64,000 bases of DNA, from positions 1,500,501-1,564,500 of the forward strand of contig NC_053044.1 of assembly GCF_003473485.1 (NCBI RefSeq), written 5' to 3'. The position numbers and the translations under genes are program-made. Under the pieces are notes generated by a model. The model searched no databases. It saw nothing but the letters and a program-made list of their open reading frames with translations, and was not told the DNA's origin. Origin of the DNA: Medicago truncatula. Lineage: Eukaryota; Streptophyta; Magnoliopsida; Fabales; Fabaceae. Positions within the stretch are counted from its first letter, which is position 1. Each line of letters opens with the position of its first letter. Of this stretch, positions 45,261 to 58,485 are shown one piece after another.

Positions 45261-47641
45261 ATGTCGTTTCAACCCTTCCACAACAACAAAAACAAAAACC
45301 CTAATTTCACTTCTCCGCCATTGAAGAAGACCTTGCTGAACTCCAAAACCACTGAATCCTTCAACCATATGGTCCTCGCCATGCAACTTCACTCTCTTAC
45401 TGACCCCAATTCCAAAACCCTGATCCCCAATTTCGACCTAACTCTTCTTCTTTCCGACGAAATTCTCCTCAAAATCCTCTCCAAGCTTCCCAATTCACAA
45501 TCCAAATCAAATTTCCTCGTTTCTAAACGGTGGTTGAATCTTCAAGGAAGGTTGATTCGTTCGTTAAAAATCTTTGATTTGAACTTCGTTTTATCAGGTA
45601 GGTTAATTTATAGATTTCCAAATCTTACTCATGTTGATTTAGTTCCTTCAACTTTCGTTGTTCATCCTCAAAACGGTGTCGTTTTAATCACACACCGTGT
45701 AGTTTCAATGCGGGTTGATACAGAGTGGTGTTTCGGTTTTTCTGAGGAAGTGAAAGGGAAAAATTTGTTACCGGTTGAAGCAATTGATAAGGGGTTGAAA
45801 GAAGTAGCAAAAGGGTGTCCAAATTTACGGAAGTTGAAGGTAACAGGTGGGAGTGAAGAGGGGTTGGTTAGTATTGGGGAAGAGTGTGTTACATTGATGG
45901 AATTGGAGTTGCAGAAGTGTAACGACGATGTTTTACGTGGTGTAGCGGCGTGTAAGAATTTGCAAGTGGTGAAGTTAATTGGGAGTGTTGATGGGTTTTA
46001 TGAATCTGTGGTTTCGGATATTGGGTTGACTATTTTAGCTCAAGGGTGTAAGAGGTTGGTGAAATTGGAGCTTGTTGGTTGTGAAGGTAGTTTCGATGGG
46101 ATTAAAGCCATTGGGGCGTGTTGTTTGATGTTGGAAGAGTTGGTTTTTGTTGATCATAGGATGGATGATGGGTGGTTAGCTGGTGTTTCGTTTTGTGAGA
46201 ATTTGAAGACTTTGAGGTTTGTGTCTTGTAAGGTGATTGATGGTAATCCTGGATTGGAGGAACATTTGGGGTATTGTGTTGCACTCGAAAGTTTGCATTT
46301 TCAGAAATGTCAATTAAGGGATAAGAATGCAATGTCAGCTGTTTTTTCGGTTTGTAGAGCTGCTAAGGAGGTTGTTCTTCAGGATTGTTGGGGTTTGGAT
46401 GATGGCGTTTTCGGTTTGGCGGTTGTTTGCAGGTAATGTGAAAGTTATTGAAATTTTGAATTGGTTAGTGATGTTGTTGCTGTTGAGATTTATAAAATTG
46501 TCTGATAGCTTCGCATGCATTGACAATCTAGCTTGTGTTTATTTATTGGTCCGTTCACATTGGAAAAACACGTTTTTTGATAGATCGTATTGTTGTTGTG
46601 AGAACATCTTCCGATGTTATATCAAGATCAAATAGATCGTACTCTGTTAGGAATTAAACCTATAAGCACCGTGTATTCAGGCAAAGCACACCTGATTAAA
46701 ATTAAAACAATTATAAAAAATACTTTAAAAACCATACTAAACTTATTTTATCATTAGTTTGAGTTATTTATTGATTATGCTTGACAGTTTCTGTGCTCAA
46801 ATGGGAGTTACTTAGTTTATCAATATTAGCGGAAAAACATGCACTAATGCGTCTGTCTAATTGCTTTTCTACTACGCTTCGTTGTGTGTGTGTGTGTGTC
46901 TATATATATAATTGTATAATATTGGTTTTAGTTTTAATTTGCTTGTTTCAATTTCATAATATTTATGTTATATGAATTTATTTAAAGTTCAGTTTCAATA
47001 TTCATATGATAATATCTATGTTACATGAATTTATCTAAGTTCAGTTTTAATATTCATATCATATGTTTTTAAATTTAAATTTCGATAATTACTATGCTGT
47101 TAAAACAAATTTGTGCTGCAAGAAGTCCGATCAAGTTGATAGTTTTGGAATTTTCTTTATATATAGATGAGAAGAAAAATGTTAAAATCATGTTGTGGCA
47201 AATGTTTAAAGGTGGTTGTGGTATTCTTAATTGACAATCTAGATATATGAAAGTGTGTCTAATCTCTGGGGGTAGCTTATGAGTTACTTTTTTTTTTTGG
47301 ACTAATTATGAGTTACTTATGACTTATGAGTTACTTAATGGTTGTTGTTGCTCTGTTTCATTTTCAGGCGAGTAAAACTGTTTGACATAGAAGGATGCTC
47401 GTTGCTTTCAACCGAAGGTTTAGAGTCAGTGATTGAATCATGGAAGGATCTCGAGTGCCTTAGAGTTGTCTCTTGTAAAAATATAAAGGATAGCGATATC
47501 TCTCCGGCACTCGCGACCTTATTTCCCACGCTTAAAGAGTTGAAATGGAGGCCTGATACAAAACATCTTCTACCATCAAGTCTTAGGGAAGTAAACATGG
47601 GAAAAAAAGGTGGTAAATTTTTCAAGTGGACTCATGCCTGA
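45261..47641 (+). CDS. F-box/LRR protein (At5g51370/At5g51380-like), 2 exons
   Basis: Exon 1 is 45261-46432 and exon 2 is 47368-47641. The donor cag/gtaatg and acceptor ttttcag/gcg join in frame to give 481 residues. The F-box lies at about residues 60-105 ([20 protein letters not shown]...[11 protein letters not shown]) and would bind SKP1 in an SCF ubiquitin ligase. It is followed by leucine-rich repeats of the AMN1 type ([49 protein letters not shown]) that would select a substrate, unknown here. The C-terminus ends [12 protein letters not shown]. The architecture and the single late intron match the small Arabidopsis pair named, as I recall it. The first 35 residues are basic and low-complexity. 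Short ORFs on the other strand or in the intron are shadows. Confidence 0.88.
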
Positions 47642-50029
47642 ACTTGCTATATACTGTCAGAATCTAGAAACACAATCTAGAAACAGATACACATTGACAC
47701 AGTGAAACTTGTTGTACCATTACGTAATCATGTAGTTAGTTTAGATGGTTAATTAGATACTGAAAGTTGACGACTACTGGAAATGAATTCGAAGCAGTCA
47801 CCAGTCACTTGATACTGATTGACCATTGATGGAGATCATACGTTTGAAATTCATAGTGTCGTATTTGACTGAGACACAAAGTGAGTCATCCGATCTCTGT
47901 CTGACTGCATTGAGTCCGACAAAATTATATGTTGTATCCTTCACCTAGAGATGTAATCTGATACTATTATAGGTTGTATCCTTCACTTAGAGATGTAATT
48001 ATGTTTAGCATAATCCAGCTCACTCCATGCTGAGTGACTTTACTCCCAGCATTTTTTATTGTTCTTTGATGTCTTCCATCTGAATAAGGGACTAAATAAG
48101 AGATGTAATTATGTGTAAGAATAACCCATTTCACTATGGTACCTATGTTATGCAGCACTTTATTGTTGCTACTGCAGTAGTAGTAGTTGTTGTTTTTTCT
48201 TTTTCTTTATTATTCATGGTAGAAAAAGCACCATTGCTGCAGCTGTCTTGGGTCTATGGTCCATTTGAATGCTATAACTTAGCAGTTTGTGCTTATTAAT
48301 TGCCACCCTCTTAACCGTCTTTTACGATTTAAGAGAAATATTGAATAGATGAATGAGTGTAACAATTTTATACTTTTTTTTTTATTAATTATTATTGTAA
48401 ATATACACTGGTAGAATGTAATAAGTTGAAAATAACGTCAAGAGTATTTTTTTTATATAAAAAGTAAATAATTAATGTTGTATTAAAAACTACTTATAAG
48501 AACTCCATCCCGGACTTGAAAGATTTACTTAATGATAAGTGCAAGGTTGTAGCCTAATTTCATTTTCTTTTTCTCCTGTATCAAAAATTAATACTCCTAA
48601 TACTGTAATCTAAGTTGAAAATAATTGCTTTCAACCCCAAATCACTTCCGCCCTAAAATCAGATTCTCCCCCAAAAAGCTTTCACCGCTGTGGAGTTGTA
48701 CCTTTCCTAAGATTTCTCTGATTGGCCGTCTTTCATCTCATCCGTTGCCTCCGGATCTTATTCATAGGGCTGCCATCTCAATTGCTGACACAACATCCGA
48801 GCCCCCTCCCCTCTCAGAAACCACCATGGCAACATTGTGTTTTGATTATTTCATCTTTCCATATTTTGAGATCTATTGCATTTGTTCGTGTTTTTTCTCA
48901 TTTTGTGAAGGATGCTCTTGAGTTGTTTGTGGAAATGGCCATAAAATCAACACACCGACAAACCATTGTGTGCGCAAAGAATCTTGTGAGCGAATCCTTT
49001 TGTTTGGTTACTCTCCTACAATTAATTGGTTTCTAATCAAAGGTTTAAGATGGACTTTTGCAAAACCATTAAAAGTCAAATCGTGTTTGCAACGAATACA
49101 ATTTGTCATAACTGAATAAGTTTTACGACTGTGGCGTCTCATCTCTTCTATGTCCAAGATCGACTGAGGAAGCGATTGATTTGTTGGATGCTAGATACAA
49201 AAATTGGCTTGATGCCCTAGGCTCTATACTCATTATATGATTTCGAGTGTAGTTGATTTATTTAGTTTATCTGTTAATTACATATCCTTCTAAGGAATGG
49301 GGAATGCACTTATACTGCACAATAAATTTGGTGTAATGATTCTTTCGATATATGAATGAAGCTCACTTTTTTATTTATTTATTGTTAACAACACTATTAT
49401 GAGATGGAAAAAGTAAAGGAGTGACTATTAAAAGACTTGTTAGTGCGTTAAGAACCATTAATGCATGACATGTTCTATGACGCCAAGTTGTTTCGGTTGT
49501 TTGTTTGAAAGGAAAATCGATTTTATCTCAAACTTTATAATTAATTAATTAACGTGTGTTTATTTATGGTGCTATCATGGTGCATTCTTTCATTATCCTT
49601 AACTCCTCATAAATAACTTCACTTTCTAATTTCTCATCCTTGCTTTGCCCTTTCAGCGATGTGTTGCGGTTACCTTTGCAGTCGTCTTGAGTTACACATA
49701 GTCAAAAAAACATCGTAGGGAAAAATAATAAAGTAAAGCTAAAAAATATCTTCATATTTAATTTTTGTTTAGAACAGGTTATTATTAATATATAAATAAA
49801 AAATTTATAGTAATAGGATTTTTTTTTTATTGCTGAATGTAATCGGATTTTACTTCTTATTTAGTAAATAAACTTAAAGCAAAATAATCAAAGATAAATA
49901 AAAATCACCCTTTCCAAAAGAGGTAAATAAAAAATATCTGATTAAGTTTTTTTATTTTGTTTTTCTTATATGATTTAAGTTAGGGTATGCTCAAAAGTAA
50001 TTTTGATCAAAACTATTTACAACATAAAT
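47642..50029. other. Intergenic, weak ORFs only
   Basis: 48600-49040 has overlapping ORFs of about 100 codons in two plus frames, less AT-rich than the surroundings, with phrases such as LPPDLIHRAAISIADTTSEP. It may be a decayed gene; no family is recognised. The rest is AT-rich. 47940-48120 repeats the phrase agagatgtaatta three times. Confidence 0.35.
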
Positions 50030-50306
50030 TTATACTCTTTCTATGAATGTAACAAATATAATTCATGTCAATATTTCAACTAACTTTTAATCAATTCTAT
50101 CAAAATTTATTTTTTACATGGTAGAATACAACTTTTGGTATGCAACAACGTTAAAACTTTTAGAGAGAGAGTTGGTCGTCTATTTGAATCATACAAAGCT
50201 CGATGAATTAATCTCAACAATTAGACGCGATTAAAACTTGATTTATGCAAAAAAGAAAATAGTGTTAAGCAATTGGTTTATATTGACCGGAATGAAAGGA
50301 GGGAGT
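50030..50306. mobile_element. Degenerate Stowaway-type MITE
   Basis: The right end gaccggaatgaaaggaggga(gta) pairs weakly with tactctttctatgaatgtaa at about 50032. Another CTCCCTCC-type terminus (gagacggagggagta) follows at about 50319-50333, suggesting a second, truncated or nested copy. Confidence 0.4.
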
Positions 50307-50473
50307 AATAATTGATTTTGAGACGGAGGGAGTACAACTCTCTCGTTTCCCTTCTAAATGTGTTTTAGAGTTATTTTTAATTTATTTTTTGACAGAGTTA
50401 TTTTTAATTTATAAAAACTACAAAAATATATCTTTGATGGAATCATTTTACTCTTTGGAATAATACTCTCAAC

Positions 50474-50760
50474 TACTCATTTCATCTTAAATTATAAGCC
50501 GTTTTAGGAACAAATTTGTTCTAAATTATAAATTGTTTTACAATACTAATAAAACACTAATGTTATTCTTTTTACTATACCAGTAACAATTTATTATTAT
50601 TTTTTTTTTATAAATTCTTTAATTTATTTTTCTCATATCATTATTGAATGATGATTTTGTAAAATAACTTATAATTTTTCTTTCTCATACAAAATTAATT
50701 ACATTTCTTTTTTTAAATGAAATAGTTAAAAATGACTTATAATTTGAGACATAGAAGATA
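50474..50760. mobile_element. Stowaway-like MITE
   Basis: The left arm tactcatttcatcttaaatt and the right arm aatttgagacatagaagata are imperfect inverses (about 35 bp). The interior is AT-rich, about 285 bp in total. Confidence 0.5.
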
Positions 50761-50880
50761 TTTATTATCACATTTAACCTATTTTTGTATCCGTGATAGA
50801 TTCTTAAATATATATATATATATATTGAAGTAGTGATAAATTCCTAGGTATATTATTGATAAAAACAATAATTAGTCCAT

Positions 50881-50962
50881 GTGAACTTAGCTCAGTTAAT
50901 AAAGACAATGCATAATATATATAAGGTCTGAGTTTCGAACACTGAACACCACAGAAAAAAAG
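50881..50962 (+). mobile_element. tRNA-derived SINE-like element
   Basis: A-box-like cttagctcagttaataaaga, then caatgcataatatatataag, then a B-box relic gtttcgaac and caccac plus an A-rich tail. Same family as 6788 and 37801. Confidence 0.55.
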
Positions 50963-51429
50963 ATAAAACAATATTAACTATGTATTTCCTAAAAAAATAA
51001 CTGTGTATTGAATTTTTTTTCCCGCATAACTAAGAAGCAACAGACTATATATATAATGGTAATTATGTTTGGACACCCCAATTTTTTCAACATTTATTTA
51101 ACATCTATTTTTCATTTTTTTTTTATGGCATCACAAATATATCATATCAATTTCTCTATTTTTTTTTTTTTTTTTTTCTCTTTCAAGTTATAGAATGAGT
51201 GTTTGGATGTTTATTGATTATTTTCCTATATATAATGATCAACTTTTTACCTTTTTCAACATTACTTCTCGAAGGAGTCTTCTCTTTGCTTTGACGTGAC
51301 ATTTCAAGTAAGCCAACACGTATTAGGATTAGTACACTCTTCTTCTTGTTTTCTCTTCACACATTTCATTTCACACCAAGTATGTTCACTTTCAGTCATT
51401 GCTAGTTCATTTTGAAGTATAGAACAAGA

Positions 51430-54400
51430 ATGGGTACACGTTCACCGAAGGAACACATTCAAGATATACGAAGGACAAAGTTCTCTATTGGAGGGGAACC
51501 TAATCTTTTGACTCAGGATCTTCATAATGCTGTCAAGAATCTCTCAGCTGAACTTTATGCAAAAGATGTTCATTTTCTTATGGAGCTTATTCAAGTATAG
51601 TTACCTTCTGTTTCACCTCTTTCTTATGTTATAACATGCATGCATGTCATTTAAATCCAAAAATTTAACTCATAAACTTAGTATTATGAAAATTTATTTC
51701 ATTGTGTTTTTTTTTTTGGTGTAGTGTAGGTTGAGTTACATATAGCGAGAAGATGGATTTTCTTTCTTCTAATTTACTTTTTATTTTAATTTTTTTCATT
51801 ATTTTGTTTGGATATAATATGCATGATTGAGATGACGGTATGCATGTCTTGCATGTAGATTTTAAAGCTGGTATTGATTTTCTTTAAATTTAAAAAATCG
51901 AGCTTAAAATCTAGACCATGCATGCCTCACATTCACATGTAGATTTTAAATGTGGTTTGGATAAATGAAGTATTGACATGAACACCTAACATGAAACTGA
52001 CACGACACTGGTAATAATCTAAGAAAATGACATAATTGAATGTAATCACATGTGTCTGTGTTGGACACAGAACACGTCTTCTATCAGAAGTGTCGGTGCT
52101 ACATAGGTTTTGATTTTCTTTAAATCTAAAAATCCGAGCTTAAAATTTGGACCGTCAATGCGATCACATGGTTGTGATTGGACACAATCCAGACCAGTTG
52201 CTTTGGCTTCCACTTAACTCGTAATTGGGAATTTCCCTTGGTTTTGATGAACAACCCATTATTCTCATTTTTTTTCTTGTTTTCCAATTTGATTTGGGTT
52301 AATGTAGAAAATGGCTACATAGGACATTATAAGACAGTTGAGTTCCTAGTGTAGTTTTACCTTATTTCTATCCAGAATGATGCAATCATGCCGTCAAATT
52401 ATCATCATGGTTAATTTCTTGTTAATTTCAACAGAATGCAGAAGACAATCATTACATTGAAGGAGAGAATCCAACACTTGAGTTTGTTATAACTTCTGAT
52501 GACATAACTGCTACTGGTGCTCCAGCCACGTTACTTATTTTCAATAATGAAAAGGGTTTCTCTCCCAAAAACATCGAGTCCATTTGCAGTGTTGGACGAT
52601 CTACAAAGAAAGGCAATAGGAGCAGTGGTTACATAGGAGAGAAAGGTACATTACATTTTTATATTTAAATTTTTCTTTAAGTGTTATGTAATTTTGACTC
52701 AAGAAGAACTTGTGCTAATATGTTCACTTTTGATGAAGATTAGTTGAATGTTTTCATTGGTATTCTAATATCTGAGTTGTAAATAATTCAGTATATGTAT
52801 TTGATTTGTTTGAATAAATCTTATTTGTAAAGATGGCATTTCAATCTATTATAAAACTGTGCTTCTTTGGCTATATTTCTTGTGCAAAATTTATATTTAT
52901 AAAGTTTAAGCATGTTTGCTTTTCGGTAGCAATAGACAACTTTGTCTCTTTTCGAAATCCTTGGTAATCAAGGGATATAAATTATGCTTGACTTTGGATA
53001 TCCATTGATTATAGTAAGCCAAATTGAAGAAGATGATGCAAATATGTGACAGAATCTCTTTTATGATTGAATTTCAGGAATTGGTTTCAAGAGTGTGTTT
53101 CTTGTTACTGCTCAACCTTATATTTTTAGCAATGGATATCAGATAAGGTTCAATGAGAAGCCATGTCCACATTGCAGTATTGGCTATATAGTTCCTGAGT
53201 GGGTTGAGGAGAAGCCAACCCTTGCTGACATAAAGAATATATATGGTGCTTGTAATTCCCTTCCAACTACAATAGTCATTTTACCACTTAAGCCGGAGAA
53301 GGTCCAACCTGTTAAGCATCAACTGTCAAGCATTCATCCAGAAGTGCTTTTGTTTCTTACTAAAATCAGACACCTTTCTGTCAGAGAAGTTAATGAGGAC
53401 CCCAAACAGAATACCGTAACTGCCGTATCTATTTCAAGCGAGATTAATTTTGTGACTAGGAAAAACATTAATGCTGAGTCTTACACACTCCATCTCTCCG
53501 CCGAGGAAAATAGTGAAGCCGGGAAGGAATGCAGCTACTACATGTGGAAGCAAAAGTTTCCGGTCAGGTTGGAAAATTTAGTCGAAAGAAAAAAGGATGT
53601 CGAGGAGTGGGTTGTGACATTGGCATTCCCAAATCAGGAGAGGCTTTACAGGGGAAAGACCTTGCCAGGGGTCTATGCATTTCTTCCTACAGAAATGGTC
53701 ACTAATTTTCCTTTCATAATTCAGGCAGATTTTTTCCTTGCTTCATCAAGGGAGACAATTATGTTGGATAATAAGTGGAATCAAGGGATACTTGAATATG
53801 TTCCGTCAGCTTTTATAGATGCATTCAAAACACTTCTCGCAGGATCAGATGAAGCTCCAGCATCCAGCTTGCCTAATTTGTTCAAGTTCCTTCCAATTGA
53901 AAGTTCTCCTTTTGAGAGCTTCAATCACATGAGGAATAAAATCAAAGCAAAACTGCATGAAGAAAAAATTGTACCTATTGAGACATTCACAAATCAGAAG
54001 CACTTCTTTAAGCCTCGTGAAGTTAGCAGGCTACTGCCTACATTTTGGAAGATTTTGACAAAGGCCCATGAGAAAGGAGTATACTTGCTTGACTTAAATT
54101 CTCATGATGAGATGAAAATCTTGAGTTCTTCATTCGATAAAAAGGAGTACCGTGGGATACTCAATTTTTTAGGGGTGAAACTGGTGAATATTGATTGGTA
54201 TGCAAAGTGTATCCAGAGTTCTAATCTTGTGTATGAAGTATCAGAAGATGTTTATCTTGAGCTTTTAATGTTTGTTGCTAGACACTGGTCTTCAAAGTTT
54301 AAGGGCTCCAACATCATTAATATTCCATTGATTAAATATATGGCTGCTGACGGGATTCCGTCTTTTTTCAGTCTTCATGAATGCAGACAGCTAGTTGCAG

Positions 54401-57400
54401 GTGCCAAGCGAGTAAAATTAGCAGCCTCAAGTCAAACTTGTCCTTGTTCTTGGCTGATCAACTGGAATAATGTCTTCGCATGTGAGACAAAGCAGTTTTT
54501 TATGCCAGAAAGCACTCAACAAGCTATCTCTCAATTGCCCAATAAGTATACTTTATTGGATTGGTTAGCAAAAGATGTTAATATTGCTACTACGAATGTT
54601 TACACTTTTGCTAGTGTCCTCCGCAGTTCTATTAATAATAACTGCAAACTTGCCATTGCATATGCTCATTTCTTATACCACTCTTTGTCAAAGGGTTACT
54701 TGTCGAGTCGAGAAGTTGATGGCTTATGCAGTTTTATGCCACTTGTGGATAATTATGGATGTATAGCTAGAAGTAGAAAAGGAGTTCTTCTGCCTGCAAA
54801 TGTGAGCAAATGGGCTGACTTGATTGTTTCTAATCCATGGAGAAATGAAGGTTATGTTGAACTAGGAAAGGCGTACCTAAATGCATCTTCTTATGCAGGT
54901 CAAAATTCAAGCTCTAGGATGCTTATTGATTTCCTCAAAGCCCATGTTAGAGCTTCCGATGTACCTTACATATCTCCTCCAAATGCTGGGTTTTCAGCCG
55001 CAGATACACCACTTACCAAAGACAATGCCTTTTTGCTTTTGGATTGGATTCGGAATCTGAAGTATAGGGGAGTGCACCTACCACAGAGGTTCTTGGAATG
55101 CATAAAAAAGGGCAACTGGCTTAAAGTTACATGTAGTAATGGATACATGCCTCCCTCAAAGTCATTCTTAATTGGCTCATCATTGCGGAAAATTTTGCAA
55201 AGTGGTTCATTTCTTGTTGACATTCCCCTGATTGACGAGAGCTTCTACGGGAATAGAATAAATGAGTACACAGAAGAGTTGAAAATAGTCGGAGTTATGT
55301 TCAGTTATGAGGAAGCATGTGACTTCATTGCAAGAGAACTAATGTCTCGTGCTGCTTCTTTCTCTTTAAGAGGAAGTCATGTTCTTTTGATGCTTAACTT
55401 CATCCAATATCTTAGGAAAAGCCTTCTTCCTTTGGACAACTTTGTCAACTGCATAAGAAAGGAAAGTTGGCTAAAGACATCTTGTGGTCTTAGGTCTCCT
55501 GTGGGATCTGTACTGAATGATTCTAGCTGGCAAGTTGCATCACAGATTAGTAATATCCCTATCATTGATAATGATTATTATGGTGAGGAAATACATAATT
55601 ACAAAGAGGAGCTCAAGTTGCTGGGAGTGATAGCTGACTTAAGTGAAAATTACCAAGTTGTCATTGAACATTTAAAGTCACCATCAAGATTGTCCTGTTT
55701 GACGGTTGAAGCTGTTCTTTTGATAATGGAATGCATCAAATACTCGAATTCCCCTATTAAACTCTTAAGTTCGCTAAAGAGAACGGACTGTTTGTGGACA
55801 AACATGGGTTTCAAAACACCAGGTGAATGTTTCTTGTATGATCCAGTGTGGGGCTGCATTTTAGAGGTGTTCGATGGTCTTCCTGTTATTGATCATGAAT
55901 TTTATGGGGAGAAAATTTTCAGTTACAAAGATGAATTGATGCAAGTAGGGGTGCTGGTTGATTTTAAGGATGCCATCAAAAAAATTGAAAGGCTATTTGA
56001 ACAAAAGGCATTGGAAAATTCAATTAACGGACAACATGTCATCTCATTTCTCTCTTGTTGCAGGCTGCTGAAAGGAACTGACTACAGTTTTCCTTCTGAT
56101 TTCTCAACCATCATACGGAAAATGAAGTGGTTGCGTACCGAGGTTGGTGATTTTCGGTGCCCAACAAAGTGCATTTTATATGGTCCAGAGTGGGAATCAA
56201 TATCTTCCATAACTTGTCTCCCTTTCATTCATTATAACAGTGACAAACAGTCTGGTATGGGAATATACGAGTACAAGGAAGAGCTGGAGAGCATTGGTGT
56301 TGTTACTGAATTGAAAGATGGAGCGAGGTTTTTGCCTGAATGTTTGAGTTTTCCTTCCAATCCTTCCACCATTACTCCTGAAAGTGTGTTTTCTTTGCTG
56401 GAATGGATCCAACTTCTAATGCAAAATCACACGCCTACAATTGAAGATGATGATTTCAGAAAACGAATGTCCCAAAATTGGTTGAAGACACATGCTGGTT
56501 ATAGGCCTCCAGACAAATGTTTGTTCTTTGATTCAAAGTGGAGCTCTTTCTTGAATCCAACCGATGGGCCTTTTATCAATGAGTATTTCTACGGACCTAA
56601 AATTGCAATTTACCAGAAAGAACTCAATGCAATAGGGGTCACTAGTGAAGTTGAGAAGGGGTGCTCTTTGCTTGCCGACCACCTTAACTCTCTCTCTGAT
56701 CATGGTACCATTGTGAAAATATATAATTACTTATTTGAACACAATTGGAAACCTGAGAAGAGAGAGGCAAACAAGATTTGGATTCTTGATGGAGATAAAG
56801 GTGGTGGTAAGTGGGTTGATTCTGAGGAATGTGTCATACACGACCCTGCTAAACTTTTCGGTTCAAAATTTTATATTCTTGAAGATATCTATGATGGCAA
56901 TATTCTTGTTTTTTTGTATCTTGCAATGGAAGTCAAGAACAAGCCCTCACTAGAAGACTATGTTGACCTTTGGAATGATTGGGGGAATTCAATGGAGCAA
57001 TTGTCATACGATGAGTGTTGCAGGTTCTGGATGTCTATCTCGAAACATTTAAGCACAAAACAAGAGAAAAAACTTGCTGAGAGTTTGATGAAACTGCCTG
57101 CAACATCAGGAAATAATAAAATATTTCTGGTAGATAAGAAAGATGCATTTATTCCTGATAACTTTCATATGAAGAAGCTTTTTGAGAGGGAGAAAATTTT
57201 TGTCTGGTATCCTCATCATAACATGACACCATTGTCCAAGGGTGAACTATCTGAAATTTACCGAAAAATTGGTGCTAGAAATATCTCTGAATCATTATGC
57301 AAAGAAGAATCATCCTTGGTGAATGATGGCGTTAAACTGAAGCATGTCGATCCAAACAATATTTTCAACTTAAAGGGGTTGGCTAAGCTTATTCTTGGTT

Positions 57401-57831
57401 TTCTTGCATGTTCTAACCTTAAAATGGAACCAAGTAAGAGACATGAAGCTGTTCAAACTCTTCTCAACTTAAGCTTCCATGAGACAATGGAACCAATCAA
57501 TGTAAGCTATAGTCTGCCACTATCATCCGGAGACATCATTACAAAGAAAGCAAACAAAAGGGTGCGTTGGGAAAGTCAAAGTTCCAAGTTTATCATCCAG
57601 AAGATGGATGGTGAGGATTCATTGAAATATGTTACAAATTTCTCTGAAGCAATATCTGAGGGTGTTTTGCATGAAAATCATGATCATGTTCCTGCACTAT
57701 CTAAACTAATCACATTAGGGTTTTTTCTGAAATTCAAGAATGAAGAAATTGATTTTCTTATGGAATCCAAGTATCTGGAGATCGACCCTGAGGATGAGAA
57801 GTTCCTCAGTTCTGCCTTCCCTTCTAACTAA
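51430..57831 (+). CDS. Sacsin/HSP90-type GHKL ATPase protein, 3 exons
   Basis: Exons 51430-51594, 52435-52645 and 53078-57831 join in phase with GT/AG borders, giving about 1709 residues. The GHKL ATP fold is visible: N-box ELIQNAEDNHY (from about residue 52, spanning the exon 1/2 junction), the equivalent of the DxGxG box in LLIFNNEKGF, and the G2 loop GEKGIGFKSVF spanning the exon 2/3 junction. The rest is a long helical region. From about residue 770 to 1340 it contains five repeats of about 110-117 residues (see the repeat entry). Arabidopsis has similar ATP-binding proteins (At3g48770 type, related to NO VEIN), generally linked to chaperone-like or endomembrane functions; the true role of this gene is unknown. 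There is no signal peptide. The first ATG (MGTRSPKEH) is used; upstream in-frame sequence has only TTG. Exon 3 is a single 4.75-kb exon, fully open. Confidence 0.85.
51968..52105. mobile_element. MITE relic in intron 1 of the ATPase gene
   Basis: cgacactggtaataatctaa, aatgacataattgaatgtaa and gtgtcggtgct align in order with the element at 58944-59113. Confidence 0.5.
54990..56700 (+). repeat. Coding array of five protein repeats in the ATPase gene
   Basis: The repeat core is W(L)K/RT..G...P..C.L...W, then P.ID..FYG..I..Y.EEL...GV. The core Trp codons lie at 55117, 55468, 55795, 56128 and 56479, spaced 351, 327, 333 and 351 bases, all multiples of 3. The C-terminal motifs are FYGNRINEYTEELKIVGV, YYGEEIHNYKEELKLLGV, FYGEKIFSYKDELMQVGV, IYEYKEELESIGV (unit 4, where the FYG segment is replaced) and FYGPKIAIYQKELNAIGV. 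Confidence 0.85.
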
Positions 57832-58485
57832 GTCTTATATTGCAACTGCTTGTGTTTTCTGAATGTTTGTTTTTGAGTTTACTTGTTTATGTAATTTTGA
57901 AGTTGTTCTCTCAATGGATGGATATGTGATGATGTTTAGACATATAACATGTTATTATTGTATGACTGAACTACATGTTTACAATGTTCTGCTTGTCCTA
58001 CTTTTGTATGATGTGCACTTGTTGCACTTTGTAAGACAGCATTCCTCTAGCAAAGCTTTTTGAAGAAAAATATGTTCTATAAATATACAAATATAATTTA
58101 ACAATATTTTATCTTTTGCTTTAAAAAATAGTTTATGCAAGCTTATACATAAGCGCTTATCATGATAAGCACTTGTGCTATAAGTTGCAAATAAGCTGTT
58201 TTTCCAAACCCTTGATAATATGAAAACAGGTTATGAACTTGTCATAAGCTTTTTTTGTGAATTCTCCCAAATAGTCTCACAATGTTTATGCTAGTAGATG
58301 AGTGTAGATAAGCCAATTGGAACGGGCACATAGTTTTGTTGAAGGGGGGAACAATTTTTTTGGAATTGAAGAAAAAAATGTTAATTTATTTGTTATAAGA
58401 CGATCATGTTATTATTATGTAGTGCAGGATATTGATAAGAAGGATGTGCCTCTTAGCAAATTCAAGGGGAAGGTTCTTTTGATTG
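57832..58485. other. 3' flank of the ATPase gene, with a MITE relic
   Basis: 58127-58270 contains cttatacataagcgcttatc and gataagcacttgtgctataa, like a common legume aagctta-rich MITE. A stretch at 58317-58485 codes GNNFFGIEEKNVNLFVIRRS in one frame but joins the repeat downstream. 58425-58480 (gtgcaggatattgataagaa...) encodes QDIDKKDVPLSKFKGKVLLI, which resembles the start of a glutathione peroxidase (DIxGxxVxLxxYKGKVLLI): a possible captured exon fragment cut off by the following element. Confidence 0.45.
58425..58485 (+). pseudogene. Glutathione-peroxidase-like exon fragment
   Basis: After an acceptor-like tagtgcag the frame reads DIDKKDVPLSKFKGKVLLIV. Plant glutathione peroxidases begin their domain with a similar stretch (D..G.DV.LS.YKGKVLL.VN). 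The match is only about 20 residues and stops where the TIR element at 58486 begins, so it is a relic at best. Confidence 0.4.
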
